Under the pieces are notes generated by a model. It was given only the letters and a program-made list of their open reading frames with translations. It searched no databases and was not told the origin of the DNA. From contig BROG01000243.1 in NCBI GenBank assembly GCA_030159075.1, positions 412,001 through 476,000 on the forward strand: a stretch of DNA of 64,000 bases, read 5' to 3'. This DNA is from Atrina japonica (lineage: Eukaryota; Mollusca; Bivalvia; Pterioida; Pinnidae). Below, piece after piece: positions 1 through 29,806 of the stretch; positions within the stretch are counted from its first letter, which is position 1; every line of letters starts with the position of its first letter. A program made the translations under genes and the position numbers.

Positions 1-57
1 AACTTTTGCTTTTCTTAAAGAAAATTGTGTTTTGAAAAATAATTACATAAAATTAAG

Positions 58-60
<3 letters not shown>

Positions 61-101
<41 letters not shown>
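61..101. repeat. poly-T tract
   Basis: Run of about 41 T residues. It is not clearly attached to a retroposon body; the nearest SINE copy starts about 65 bp to the right. Confidence 0.9.
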
Positions 102-103
<2 letters not shown>

Positions 104-167
104 CGTAAAGTTTTTCATAACCGTATGATAATTTAGTTTTACATCCCGTCAAGATCTGTTAACTTAT

Positions 168-412
168 ATTGAGATGACACCAGCTTTAGGTGAAGTGCTA
201 CAAGTTTTGACCTGTGCTATGGACTGACGATAGCGAGGGTTCTTATATGTGTCTTCCACGACACGGGATCTCGGTTTTCAGTTTCATCCGAAAGATTTGA
301 ATTCGCATACGGAAAGCTCGGCAAAGGAACAATCACTACCATTTTTAAGGGGAATCGACCACGGGAACTTCCACTTGCGAAACGAACAATTTACCACTAG
401 ACCACCACTAGT
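168..412 (-). mobile_element. tRNA-derived SINE, family E copy
   Basis: Minus-strand copy of a SINE also present at 10340-10572 and 60200-60575. On the minus strand it starts with a tRNA-like head (A-box-like TGGTCTAGTGG), then a body containing CTTTCGGATGAAACTGAAAA, CCATAGCACAGGTCAAAA and ACTTCACCTAAAGCTGGTG. The B box region is degenerate. Family name is mine. Confidence 0.75.
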
Positions 413-969
413 GGTGAGCTGAGCCCTGGTAAAATTCTCGTGGACGGAATTCAGTTCAGTAACATGATTGCTTACCGATATTCATGACTGAACGCAGTAA
501 ACAATTTTGTTAGTTAAGCGACGTATATTATACAAGTGTAAAAAGTTCATAACGGTCTTAATTAACCGAAACCGAACCGAGTTCTTTTTTAAAGAAAAAA
601 AGTATTATAGTATAATTACATTTGACGGGAGGTAATTTGTAAAACAGTTAGTAAATATTTGTGTTATGTTCAAGTATACGTCTTGAAAGCCGAACGTGTC
701 ACAAATGGCCCGTTCTTTTCAGAATTAAATATTTATATTGTGAATTAGATTAAATCCTAAAGTACTCAATACAATGCAGTAGCATTTCTTTTATAAACAT
801 TACCATGTTCTCTATGTGAAAGTAAAGGGAGATATATTTAAACCTCGTTATAGCCGGATTTCGTTATTCGACTTGATAAAGTATAATATATTTTAAAAAG
901 CAAGGAAAAGATATATATACTCACCATAACCGGTATATCCTTATATGCTATCTCGTTATAAGTGGAGTT

Positions 970-972
<3 letters not shown>
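413..972. other. intergenic stretch without a recognised gene
   Basis: AT-rich sequence. Near 842-972 it carries phrases such as CTCGTTATAGCCGG and CTCGTTATAAGTGGAGTTGA, typical of the ends of mariner-like elements, running directly into the TA array that follows. Nothing else recognised. Confidence 0.5.

Positions 973-1051
<79 letters not shown>
973..1051. repeat. (TA)n microsatellite
   Basis: Uninterrupted TA dinucleotides directly after a mariner-terminus-like sequence (GTTATAAGTGGAGTTGAC). Confidence 0.95.
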
Positions 1052-1053
<2 letters not shown>

Positions 1054-1114
1054 ACAGAGAAAATGATTCAAATAACGGGAATATGCAAATATAAAATATA
1101 AATACAAAAGAAAT

Positions 1115-1162
1115 AATGTATCATACTGAACAATGATGATTAATGTTCATCTTGTCCTACAG

Positions 1163-1197
<35 letters not shown>

Positions 1198-1410
1198 TCC
1201 TATAATATATACAAATGTAACTTTTTAACTTACTAGTAATCGGTGCATATCCCTACTATTTTGGGTGATATTTTATGGAATTAACAGGAATCCTTGGTTT
1301 AACCTAGGTAATTAATAGGAATATTGTACATATAAAGAGATAGGAAATGGTTTTGTGTTTTGAGTTTTGAGTTCTTATGTAATAAACAGGAATATAAAAT
1401 TATCTGATAT
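1115..1410. repeat. dispersed repeat P, copy 1
   Basis: Two parts match the far end of the window. AACAATGATGATTAATGTTCATC (1125 onward) recurs near 52640. The segment from about 1250 to 1410, with ATTTTATGGAATTAACAGGAAT and GAAATGGTTTTGTGTTTTG, recurs at 53565-53690. A small TA/GA tract (1164-1198) lies between them. The second copy is split by insertions. Nature of the element unknown. Confidence 0.6.
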
Positions 1411-1460
1411 GCAAATAAGTGGAATCTACTTATTGGACATCTCCGTTAACTATAAAACTA

Positions 1461-1462
<2 letters not shown>

Positions 1463-1550
<88 letters not shown>
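1463..1550. repeat. (TA)n microsatellite
   Basis: Pure TA array preceded by TTGGACATCTCCGTTAACTA, a phrase that recurs before the array at 2703. Confidence 0.95.
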
Positions 1551-1552
<2 letters not shown>

Positions 1553-1696
1553 AAATGTTCAGGGAGACAATTAAAATTTAAAAAATGATTTTAAATTTTA
1601 TTTTAGATAGATAGATAGATAGAAAGAAAGAAAAAGGAAATAAACCTGGCTGTCAAAAATTCATGATAGTGATAGCAACAGTGATGCATGTGTATG

Positions 1697-2702
<1,006 letters not shown>

Positions 2703-2790
<88 letters not shown>
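2703..2790. repeat. compound (AT)n(AG)n microsatellite
   Basis: AT array (2703-2730) switching directly to AG (2731-2790, one AAAG interruption). Confidence 0.95.
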
Positions 2791-2792
<2 letters not shown>

Positions 2793-2983
2793 GGATTTGT
2801 ATATTTATACAGTCGAACACGGATATACTGAAACGGAAGGGTAATGAATCTTTCTTTTCTAAAAACACAGAGGTTTCAAAATAACCAGGTTATATTGGTA
2901 ATAAAGAAACTTGACCCGGAAATCAAAATCATTTCAAATGAAGCGAGATTTCAATATAACAGGGTTCCATTATAAGCGGGGTC

Positions 2984-4216
<1,233 letters not shown>

Positions 4217-4398
4217 TATAATATTTATAATAATTATTATTTCGTAAACGTCCCTATCATTTTATAATGATATTGATTTTGGGATTTTTGAAATGATAAT
4301 GTTCACCTAGAAATACACTTTGTAATTATCTCAACTTGTAATACATCATACGATGTCTTACTGTTTGTAACCGTGTAATCTCTGTAAAAATCACTACA

Positions 4399-4738
4399 TA
4401 AAGGGGCATTAGCTGTGTTTTCCAAGAAAAGTTATTTCGCTTTTTTTCTACTTGTACTTGATGTACAATAACAAAAACGAGCTAAACACAAGCATAAAAG
4501 TCTTATATTCCTATATATTTTGTGAAATTTAGGCCAGGACCAGTGTGGTATTCATATACAAATACATGCAGTAAGGCTGAATTAGTCAATTTCATTATGA
4601 AAAAGTACCAACCCTGAGCATCTCAGACAATTTTCACAAAAAAGTATAGGAATTTAAGAATTTTTATACCTACGTATATCTCTCTTTTTTATATTGAGAT
4701 ATTTATTTGATATTTATATCAGTCTAAGTAGTAAATCA
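4399..4738. mobile_element. MITE family C copy, right end lost
   Basis: Starts AAAGGGGCATTAGCTGTG and contains the family's internal blocks (TTGATGTACAATAACAAA, CCAGTGTGGTATTCATATAC). The left end lacks an intact TTAA here. The right end is replaced by SINE family F sequence at about 4739. Confidence 0.7.
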
Positions 4739-4860
4739 TATCAGTTTACTCGCGGGAGGTCGGTGGTCTCTTTCCGGGCACACTGTAACCTGGATCTCTC
4801 CTCCATCAATAAAAGTGACCTCCGCCATATAAATGAAAAATTGTTGAATGCTAGACAGAG
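4739..4860 (+). mobile_element. SINE family F, 3' fragment
   Basis: GTTTACTCGCGGGAGGTCGG, then TGGTCTCTTTCC, CACTGTAACCTGG, CTCCTCCATCAATAAAAGTG and ACCTCCGCCATATAAATG. This matches the 3' portion of the copy at 49975-50200. The tRNA-like head is missing. Confidence 0.7.
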
Positions 4861-5447
4861 TACATTTAGGTCTTTTATATTTTTTACTTTTTGTGAGACC
4901 CTTAGAATCGTTTTCACGACAAAGCCAATACACTACTCAATTAACTACCTCTGATTCTGGGCCCGAAGACACCATGTTAATCAGTACTCACGCTCGAGTT
5001 TCTTGATTTTCAGGTACAACACACAAAATTTATGTCACAACTAAACATGTTTTTAAATTGATCGCATACTGTCGTAAATAATAATAATAAAAATTATTGT
5101 TTATTTTAGAGAAATAAATTCAGACACATCAGAATAAAATTGTTTGAATACCGTACTGAATGTATTTATTTATTTATTTTTACAGGAATAACATGGAATA
5201 CCGAAATCTTGACCTGATTGATGAAAGAATATAGTGTTCAGTCAGACACATAATTTTTACAAACGACTATATAGTAAAAAAAATAGAATAGATCTTGTGC
5301 TTGAGTACTGAGTAAATTTGTTGATTTTATGCGCTGTGTTATATTTCAAAAATGAAAATATTTTTTATATAATGTAAATGATACATTTCTCATTACTAAC
5401 AAACTAGATGAGAAATATTCACCTATAATGTGATTATTACTGTGGGC
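4861..5447. other. intergenic; dispersed repeat J fragments
   Basis: At 4965-5005 the minus strand reads CTCGAGCGTGAGTACTG and GTGTCTTCGGGCCC. Around 5290-5330 the plus strand reads CTTGAGTACTGAGTAAATTTG. Both belong to a repeat seen again near 9515, 30370 and 38505. No gene recognised. Confidence 0.5.
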
Positions 5448-5585
5448 TCACGGCGGGTGTGACCGGTCGACAGGGGATGATTACTCCTCCATGGCACCTG
5501 TTCCCACCTCCATTTTTGCCGGATTTGTATCTCTGTCCTGGGCATCCTAAAGATTTATACTTTGGTATCTGAGATGTTTTATATA
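5448..5585 (+). repeat. dispersed repeat B, partial copy
   Basis: Contains GGCGGGTGTGACCGGTCGAC, AGGGGATGATTACTCCTCC and TTTATACTTTGGTATCTGAGA. Other copies: 10685, 11270, 15745, 16610, 18170, 27120, 47752, 52675. I recall near-identical text being very common in oyster and other bivalve sequences. No terminal repeats or coding potential seen. Confidence 0.75.
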
Positions 5586-5976
5586 GCAACTGTCAGTTGT
5601 AAAATAATATTTATCACTCATATTGAGACTATAATATAAAAATCTCAGACACAAAAGTACAAATCTTCAATACGTCCAGCATACATTTACAAATTTGGTG
5701 AATATTTGACAAACACGGACCTATGGAAATCCATGAAAATTCCATGAAGTAACTCAAAATAAAACCTATGTTTCGGACTTATGATGGGTTGGGGTTCGTC
5801 AACGGGCCATTTCAACATTGACACTCTGATCATGACTTTACCGTCTGCGATATGTACTACTAAGGACGACCGCTTGGGAGAGGACAGATTGCTGTCTTTT
5901 TATCCGCACCCTGATTCGATTGTCCCCTCCATAACGACACAACTGCAAATACATCTAAGTAAAAAGCCACTCGTTA

Positions 5977-6100
<124 letters not shown>

Positions 6101-6384
6101 GTTTTTTACCCAGGTGTAATCGCAGTTGTGCCCTCATGGAGGAGACAATCAAATCAAGGTGCGGATAAAAATATTAATATCTTTTTTATAAAGATGATAT
6201 TTTTATATAATAATCATCACTATTAAATTAGATGAGAAATATTTACCTAATTCACCCTGATAACCTTTCCATCCCTTCCCATTATGCCACTTCATTTAGA
6301 ACTATTTTTTTAAGAATGAAAAGGGATCAAAAGATGTTAATTTACCTTTAATATATAAGAAAAACCATGTTAGACATACTGGTG

Positions 6385-6935
6385 AAAAAGAAAATGGAAC
6401 GAAACTTTCAACAATGGAAATATTGAGTGGTCTGACATTAGCCTTCCTTTTGTAGTTTCAAAGAGTACAATGGTTCAATGGTTTCAGTTTCGAGTTAATC
6501 ATCATATTTCGACTACTAACTCTCTTTTATTTAAATTCAGGCTTGGCTGTACGTCCAAGATGTACATTTTGCAACAAAGAAAATGAAACAAGAATACATT
6601 GTTTATGGGAATGAACAGAGGTTTAAAAGCTACCTTAAACATTTTATACTTTGCTAAATTTTCTGATTATTCATTTCCTATTGAATAAAGAAATCTTTCT
6701 CTTTAGAGAATCGAAAGAAAACATGGAATTTACTACAGTGGACAATGAAATTATAATTTTAATTAAATTTTACATTTATAAATCAAGATGCCATGATTAA
6801 GCGCTGAGTATCAATGCACTGATAAACCATTGGAAAGATTACTACATTGTACAAAATCAAATTTCAACCGCAAAAGACTCATCTTTTCAAAATAAATTTT
6901 ATTACAAATGGGAAAAAAGGAAAACTTAATATCCT
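6385..6935 (+). pseudogene. decayed LINE reverse-transcriptase C-terminal region
   Basis: One frame reads WNETFNNGNIEWSDISLPF, then VQWFQFRVNHHISTTNSLLF. After a frameshift it gives RCTFCNKENETRIHCLWE and a stop. Downstream pieces (VDNEIIILIKFYIYKSRC, INALINHWKDYYIVQNQI) follow. This is the arrangement at the C-terminus of many animal LINE ORF2 proteins: a W/F-x-F-R region, a CxxC...H...C zinc-knuckle-like motif, then a helical tail. Frameshifts and stops show it is dead. Clade not assigned. It shares little with the LINE remnant at 34360-34935, so probably a different lineage. Confidence 0.7.
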
Positions 6936-7213
6936 TATGAAATAATTAAATTTTGTGCTTTAAAGAATACATCCCCATGACAGTTCTAAAATCAGCTTAC
7001 ATTGTATTACATGTATCTAAATAAGTATATATTATTTTAAAATATGTCACATCTCTCTCTCATGAAAAGGTAAACTCAGACGAATTAAGACTAATATGAC
7101 ATTGTTCAATATCAGTTTCAAAGGTTTTGTTATATACTATGGGCCTTGCTGTAAATACAGCACCTATCTGTACAGGAAGGATACCAGGGCAACACACCCC
7201 TGGTCCCTGGTCT

Positions 7214-22577
<15,364 letters not shown>

Positions 22578-23830
22578 TCGCTTTCACAGTGTATCATAAC
22601 TGCCGATCTCGAATGTTTTCTGCAGTCTTCATATCATTCTAGCATTAGGCATAGAAGGTGCAGATGTTTGACATGATAGCAATCATTTTTTCATATAGAT
22701 GAACTGGGATCATGAAGTCCGCCATGGAATAACAGTATTATTGTTGATATATCAATGTGTGTGTTATCATATTAAAATCATTGTGCCAAAATACAAGGAT
22801 GATTTCATATTAGAGAGTTGTCGTTCTTGGTTTACTTTTCAAAATGCGTGATGTGTTTTAACTCGAATAATTCATGCCCGCTCCGTTTCCGATTCTACGA
22901 GTTAATGCAGTGATCGTAGTGAACGGAATATAACGAGGTAATTTTTCGGGTTAGATATGTTACTGTTTTTAAATGGAACTGTAACGTATACCTAAAAACT
23001 GAAAAATAACACCCGTAAAGGGGGACAACTCTGTTTTATGAAACCATTTCGATAATATCTATTTATATAAAGAACGATGGCAGCACATGCCTGAAAGACA
23101 TTATTTTCTTTGTCGTATGTTACGATAGATAGAAACGTTCTTTTTATTCTCCGTTCACCTCAGGCTGTTGTACAATACTTAAGTTACTAATGACCACTTC
23201 AATTTGGCTTTGAACTTTATTAAATCATTTTAACATATTAGAAATAGCTTTAGGGGTAGATGTACTTAATTTTGAGTTTTTATCTCGACACAGGTACAAT
23301 CGTTTAACCGTTTACACGGGGATTTATGCTTGGTTTCATCTCGTCAAGGAAATGATTTAAATTTTTAATAAAAATTTATTTGAAGAATAATGCAATGTTG
23401 AAAATTTTTGTGTTAAATAATAGAAAAAAAGGTTTTCGGATTTTCTATATTTTTGTATTGAATTAATCTGAAGATACATAGCATTCATTAATAGAATGCT
23501 GAACATATTGTGTTTTATTTCGTTGTTTTGTTTTTGTTTTGGTTTTTTTTTTTTGGTTTTTTTTTTTTGGGGGGGGAGGTTTTGTAAAAACAAAATTCAA
23601 CCGAAAAGAATTAGTGTAAGAGTTGCATTTTATAAAATATCAACTACTCAAACTGATAACCCGTGTCATTCACTTCAATCGTGGTGAGATTGTACCCATG
23701 AAAACTAAGTTAATTAGATATTCAAAATAATATCTAGACCATAAAAAAATTACACAAAAAATCTGAAATTGCCGTTGTTGTGGTCATTTGTAATCATATT
23801 CTAGTCATAATTAGATTAGTTATTGCGTAC

Positions 23831-23832
<2 letters not shown>
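22578..23832. other. 3' flank of the claudin-like gene
   Basis: Likely 3' UTR in the first few hundred bases; an ATTAAA hexamer near 22771 is a weak candidate poly(A) signal. T/G homopolymers at 23540-23578. No other gene recognised. Confidence 0.4.
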
Positions 23833-23921
<89 letters not shown>

Positions 23922-24067
23922 TCTTTATATATCCTGATACTAACGTGATAAAAACCTAGTCAAGAATCAGTGTTAATTAATGTTTTGAAGACTGTGTCCT
24001 GCATTTCTTTTTGAAAACGTACTAGTCACTTAGATCAGCGAGGTGGCCCCTATAGCAGGTTTTACTG

Positions 24068-24148
<81 letters not shown>
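23833..24148. repeat. two (TA)n arrays around a mariner-like end
   Basis: TA arrays 23833-23919 and 24070-24148. The second is directly preceded by GCGAGGTGGCCCC and AGCAGGTTTTACTGTATG, a family L terminus. Confidence 0.9.
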
Positions 24149-24151
<3 letters not shown>

Positions 24152-24593
24152 AATAAGGTTATTCGTATTTATTTATATCTTAAATGTTACAGGTGACATT
24201 TGCAAAATTAAGTTTGCTTTGAATATTTCATGTTTCCAATTTTTATTCAAGGTTTTTTAAATCAAATTTGGTAAAGTGCAAATATTTTTAATAATCAATT
24301 ATCATGAACAGAATGATTGTCCTATTTTTACTGTTTAAATAAACAGTAGACTTGAAAGAACTATTGCAAAATCCGAAAATTTTGTTGTGGGTTTTATTTT
24401 ATTTATTTCGGTGGTTTCATGGACCAAGGAAATTTAAACCATGGCGAAAATTTACAACAATTCTACCTAAAAAAAAGTACAAAAAGGGGTTTTTTATTTC
24501 AACGAATTTGTAGGATTTTCAAAACAATGAAATTACAACCCCATGAAATTTTCTGATTATACAGTATGTTGGAGACACGCATATATCAGCTGT
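24149..24593. other. intergenic, nothing firm
   Basis: AT-rich. No gene recognised; TATACAGTATG near 24558 may be an element end. Confidence 0.4.
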
Positions 24594-24750
24594 GCACTGT
24601 AAATCCGATTTTATTCGCGAGAGCTCTGAATTATAATAATAGTTTAACGGAATGGGCATTCAAAATCGCTAAAATATCATCTCGTGAAAAAATATTAGAA
24701 TTCGTGTTTCGCAGAAACAAAGTCCCGTGAAAATTTCCGGATTTACAATA
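24594..24750. mobile_element. small MITE-like inverted-repeat element
   Basis: Left CACTGTAAATCCGATTTTA, right TTTCCGGATTTACAATA: imperfect inverted ends about 157 bp apart. Confidence 0.6.
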
Positions 24751-25449
24751 TGCCACAGTCAAAATCGTTTTTTTTTTTCACATTGTATAAACATTACTTG
24801 TGTCAATGAATGATATGAAGCGACAGAAGTTCATTAGATAATAAAGTTTGTATCATGGCCTTTTGAATTGAAATTATAGAATTAAATACACGTGTTTGGT
24901 AAATCTAAGTATATATTTTAGTAATTTTACCTGAACTAATCCTGTATTTGATGTATTTATAATCAGCTTGCGCTTTTACGTCATTTGGCAAAACATTTTA
25001 TATCATCGATATAGAGTTCGTTAATAACCAAATAATGCGTTTCAATATACTTATCATATACATGTCATCGTTAATGAGCTAGGGAAATGTATTCTATTTT
25101 TTTAATTTTCCCGTCATTATTGCAGTCTGTAAAATAGGTCATACCAACACAGTGTAATCTCATTTCAAGCAATCACTAGCTAATCACCACGAGATCAAAG
25201 ATTAAGGATCAATTATTGATTTGTATCAATAATCTATTGATTTGTTCTGATAAAACATAGCCATATCCGTTTTGTAAATAATTACCATACACAGAAGTTC
25301 GTGTCAAGTACTTGGCTCGAATCTTAACTATTTATAGTTGGATCTTTAATTGTACAGTTCTACGTCAGATTTTAAAAAAAAGTATGGATAAAGATTGATA
25401 TATGTCTGTATCATACGCTCACGGGAACTCAAGACTCAAGTAAGCTATT
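24751..25449. other. intergenic, nothing recognised
   Basis: AT-rich with no coding signal. Confidence 0.45.
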
Positions 25450-25625
25450 CTGATCAAAATTATCCGTTGTCTGATGACGTTAACGTTGGTGTTAGAGTTG
25501 ACGTTGGTGTTAACGTTGACGTTGGTGTAATCGTTGACGTTATGTAAGCATTGACGTAAACCTTGGTGTAAGCATTGATTTTGACGTTGATGTAAACGTT
25601 GGTGTACGCCTTGACGTTAATGGTG
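25450..25625. repeat. degenerate hexamer-based minisatellite (GTTGACGTTGGT)
   Basis: Roughly a dozen imperfect copies of a 12-18 bp unit built from GTTGACGTTGGTGTAA variants. Confidence 0.8.
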
Positions 25626-26446
25626 GCTAGAAATAAATACCAGGGAAATCATTCTGGGCTCTGCGCCTTCAGAGGTGATCAATCATCATAAAACATCCCC
25701 CACCATGAATTTCTTGTTCAAATTCTCATAACAAAGATTTGGAGCATAGAAGAATTCCCCAGGCGCATTATGGACCCTAGCCCATTCTGAAGGTGTCGAG
25801 TTTATTGAGAACCCGAATTTCAAAACCATGTATTTTTCTTGTTATGCTGCTGTAGGTCTTGTTAATTTATCTCGTCTGTTGCTAATTTTGTATCCTTGTT
25901 TTGTTTATATTCCTCCAATATTTTCTCTCAAATATATGGTGCTAGACATATTACATTAATTCATTGTATTGACTTTATGATTTACGGTAAAATTTTACAT
26001 AAATTGTTTGACATTTCATTTTGTATTGTATGTTAGGTAGTTGAAATTGTTATTGATATCAATTTGAAATTTGGAAATGATATCCATAACATCACAATCT
26101 TGTTGATTCACAGCACAATTTTGTATAGTATTACGTTGTTTATTTTTGCACTTGTTTGTTGATAAATAGGAGGGCACTGCAAACGAAACAGCACAACAAA
26201 AATCAAACATTTTCGATAAAAAAAAAACATAAAAATTAAAACTTTTCTAATCAAAGAAAAAGGAAAGTTCTTTACTTGTTTCATAAGAATAAAAATAACT
26301 ACTTTATCCCGAAAAAACACGTTCCTGTGCAATACGTTTTATATGCTTTATCTTTACCTCTTATGTTTTCATTCAAAATAAATCTTATACATATCTTTTC
26401 TTTACTATGAAGGTTATTAGGATACTTATATGGCAATACATTTAGA
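25626..26446. other. intergenic, nothing recognised
   Basis: No gene or repeat family identified. Confidence 0.45.
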
Positions 26447-26545
26447 TTTATAATATGACCTTGTATGATACCACTTTTTTTCTTAGCATTTTTTTTTTTT
26501 TTTTTTTGTAAAATTATAACTTTTGTATTGTTAGTAATAATTATA
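26447..26545 (-). repeat. family D fragment
   Basis: ATTTATAATATGACCTTGTATGATACCACTTT followed by poly-T and AATTATAACTTTTGTATTG: a short minus-strand remnant, internally replaced by a T run. Confidence 0.5.
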
Positions 26546-26784
26546 AGCATTTGAATATCATAATAGCTGGCAACAGATATTAAACGACCAAAAAAAATTA
26601 TTTCATATTTCCAAAAGTATAATCGCCAATGACAAATTCATCTCATTTGTACTTGATTGACACATTATAAATTAAGCTGTGGAAGTATTTTAAGCTTAGA
26701 CACTCCTGCACATCAGCATTTGAATAGCAATCCAATACTTGCTTGCCTGCTCTGGCTTGGTTTAACGAGCGACGCAATAATTAA

Positions 26785-26810
26785 GTGTGTGTGTGTGTGT
26801 GTGTGTGTGT
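26785..26810. repeat. (GT)n microsatellite
   Basis: Thirteen GT units. Confidence 0.9.
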
Positions 26811-27119
26811 CCTTCTTCATCTTTCCAAGTCAGAGTTTTCTGATCCACTCCTTTACTCTCACTTTGAGGAACGATGTGGATCAGAAACTTTGACTTGAGA
26901 AGATGGTCCTTCTTAAGCGGTCTGTATTTTCAAAGGCTTTCTAAGTGCCACTACATTTAAACAATCTAAAGAAGATTCTCAAAGTGCACATTTTAGACCA
27001 TTTACCCTCTATCTAGGCAGAGAGTTGTGCGGACATGAGATTAAATCTGACCTTTGAAATCATGCACGGCCGTTTATCGGACCAGGGACCATGGTCTAGA
27101 ATGTGCAATTTGATTACTT

Positions 27120-27425
27120 TTGCCAGATTGTATAATAGTTGGTATGATAGTCTTGTTTGCGATTACTCTGTTACCTGTTCGATGGAGGTTGTTGAGATGT
27201 CTGTACCAATTATGATGAGGATTCGTTCCTCACGTATATCATTTTAATTTGAGTAGACTCGCGTCGGGTGTGACCGTCGACAGGGAATGCTTACTCCTCC
27301 ATGTCACCTGACCCCACCTTTTGATTTCAAGAGGTCCGTGTTTGTCCAAATTTTACCAGATTTGTACCTATATTCTGAATATCATAATGATTTATACTTT
27401 GGTATCTAAGCATTTTTATACCGTT
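27120..27425 (+). repeat. dispersed repeat B, extended copy
   Basis: GTTGTTGAGATGTCTGTACC, GGGTGTGACCGTCGACAGGG, TTTATACTTTGGTATCTAAG. Upstream sequence (TTGCGATTACTCTG) also matches the extended copies at 10685 and 52675. Confidence 0.7.
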
Positions 27426-28064
27426 CAAGTGTATAGGCACTAAAATAGGGCTACTCAGGCAATGACACACACACACACACATTTCTCTCCCTATCTCGCG
27501 GGGACAAGTGACAAGGGCTTTAAGTAGTCAAGCCGCTCCTTAAATCAAGCCAAAGCATGAATGGAATGTTAAAATTGTGAAAATGCGGTTCCCACTTATT
27601 CTAATGCACGTAAGTTTCGTATTTGAATATATTTAGCATACAGTGGTGGGGCGGTTGTAAATGAAAACATGTGGCTTTCTTACAGGGGTCGGTTTTGAAA
27701 GAATAATGTCGAAAATTATCGTGGTGATTTTTTTCGGGAAAAGAGATACATGTATATCATTGATTAAAAACGGATGCTAAATTTCGCTGATCAATAATAG
27801 AAATGTTTGAAACACTCATGACGAAGTGTGAATGTTATCAATCCGTCAATATAATTGTTTGTACTGTCCACTACTAATTTGTTAACATTTCAAATATGGT
27901 GTCACCCTTCAATTATATGAGCGAAACTGGACTTCAATAACTGCCTCTTTTTTTTTCTTTTACGAATACTTTAGTATTAATGTAGCTCTATATTTGTTAT
28001 TGTGTAGAAAATGATGTGTAACAAGTTAAATTCAATAAAATAAGAATTGAAAACATTCATTTCT

Positions 28065-28071
<7 letters not shown>
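27426..28071. other. intergenic, nothing recognised
   Basis: A short CA run at 27467-27482. No gene. Confidence 0.45.
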
Positions 28072-28134
<63 letters not shown>

Positions 28135-28144
28135 GAGAGAGAGA
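28072..28144. repeat. (GA)n microsatellite
   Basis: About 36 GA units with one GTGA interruption. Confidence 0.95.
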
Positions 28145-28203
28145 TTGATCAGAAAAGAAACAAATGCATAATAATTTCGTTGAAGTCACAGGAAAGTAAT
28201 CGG

Positions 28204-28439
28204 TATACTGTGTATCTGGAAAGTTTCTCCAATTGAATTTTCGCTTTTTACGACAAAAAACCTATTAAACATGTCTTAAATTCGCCCTAAATCACCACAG
28301 TTTCATTGAAAAAAGTATATTGCCGTGCTTCATTTATTTAGCTTGAAAATTTCGCTTTCATTTCAAATTTGCCCTTTAATGTAAGGGCGAAAATTACGAA
28401 AATTAAACGGGAGCGAAAAAATACCAGTTATACAGTATA
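28204..28439. mobile_element. MITE related to the 11477 element
   Basis: Ends TATACTGTGTATCTGG and CCAGTTATACAGTATA. Interior shares ATTCGCCC, AAGGGCGAAAATTACG and GAGCGAAAA with the first copy. Confidence 0.65.
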
Positions 28440-28509
28440 ACATTGCTAGTAGCTCACGCAACATCGTTCATTTTGTCAGTTATTCAGTGGAGAAAGCAAG
28501 GTTACAACA

Positions 28510-28650
28510 AAATTGGAGAGAGACCACCGACCTACTGGCAAACTACCCCCACATAATCACCTCCGAATCCTGGGAGGCTCCATCCTGTGGGGACGAGAAC
28601 TGAGAAACGTCGTGGTTTAAAGCGCGATTCTCTAACAATTTGTCAATGGA
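28510..28650 (-). mobile_element. SINE family F copy, decayed
   Basis: GAGACCACCGACCTACTGGC ... GTGGTTTAAAGCGCGATTCTC: the complement of the family's tRNA-like head and following region. Confidence 0.55.
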
Positions 28651-28969
28651 AGCTCGTTAATAGAGGAATACACAGTTCGATAGATGCAGTTGAAATCACT
28701 CCCAAACTATGCATGATTTAGTCAAATTTATATAAGCCGGCGGGGTGAAGGAGTCTTGTGAATTCTATCGTAACCTGGAGGAGTAACCGATAATGATAAG
28801 TTATCCCGCCCACCGTTTTGCGGTTTGGACAATGGAGTGTAGTAATATCTGGGATCTCAGTTTTAAGTCATATTGATTGTTTTCTTGGCCAAAGTGGTCA
28901 AACACGTCACATATACATGTATGTCCGTGGTCATGGGCAAGAAAAATCATTATGATAAAACTATTTACT
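28651..28969. other. intergenic, nothing recognised
   Basis: No gene or matched repeat. Confidence 0.45.
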
Positions 28970-29240
28970 GCTAAATTTTCGCCACTGCTTATTTTTGCCA
29001 TTTTGCTATAGAAAACATATTCACCCGTCTTTAATTTGCCTTAAATCACTATAGTCTTCTGAATGGCATGTATATTCGTGGTTCAATTGTTTCGCTTGAA
29101 ATTCGCCCTTTCATCTAAGGACGCAAAAATTGTCTCCCTTTTATGACAAAAAACAGATTCACCACGTCTTAAATTCGCCTTAATCAGTCTCATCTCAGGA
29201 CGAAAATAACGAAAATAATTAGACTTAAGTGAAAATTTCT
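28970..29240. repeat. decayed relative of the 11477/28204 MITE
   Basis: Repeated TTCGCC/TTTGCC and AAGGACGCAAAAATTG phrases in the same order as the 28204 copy; no intact ends. Confidence 0.45.
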
Positions 29241-29300
29241 AGGAATACGATAATTTAAGATCCGGTAATCTTGTTACGTTTTTTTTTTCAGGTTGCTGTG

Positions 29301-29540
29301 GAGCCGGCCTGGCTCAGTCGGTAGCGCGCTCGACTCTTGATCGTGAGGTCATGAGTTCGAGTCCAGCCGGCTGCAGGTTGGTTTCCTGTCCTTCGGATGA
29401 GACAGTAAAAACCGAGGTCCCGTGTCACAGTATGTGTCGGCACGTTAAAGAATACTTTTGAAGAAAATTTGAAGCCCTTCACCGGCATTTGGTGACGTCT
29501 CCATATAAGTGAAATATTTTTGAGTGGGACGTTGAAGCGA
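29301..29540 (+). mobile_element. SINE family A copy with intact tRNA-like head
   Basis: GAGCCGGCCTGGCTCAGTCGG (A-box) through GAGTTCGAGTCCAGCCGGC (B-box) folds plausibly as a tRNA-like head. The body then follows (CCTGTCCTTCGGATGAGAC, GCATTTGGTGACGTCTCC). A short internal segment differs from other copies, and the tail is diverged after GAGTGGGACGTTGAA. It is a retroposon head rather than a working tRNA gene because the same head and body travel together at several sites. Confidence 0.85.
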
Positions 29541-29806
29541 TATAAGCTGTCACAATGATTATTTTTGTCCCCTGACATATAGTCGAGAATATGATAAAAT
29601 GTGTGTTCAAATACATTATCAAACATGAAAAACGCTGTAAAAGATCTTCATTTAGAAGTTATTTGTTTCTTCGTAAAAAATTACCGAAAGATAATTTGCA
29701 ATGCTCAAAGTATGGCGGACAAAAAATAACTGATATTACGGGTTACGTTTGGCAAGATTGTTGCAATTTTACAAATGCACTTGTTATTCTAACCACCAGA
29801 TGGTCT

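Noticed and set aside
29301..29372. Possible functional tRNA gene
   Set aside because: It has A- and B-box sequences, but the same head is joined to the same SINE body at several loci, and the tail continues well past a tRNA 3' end.
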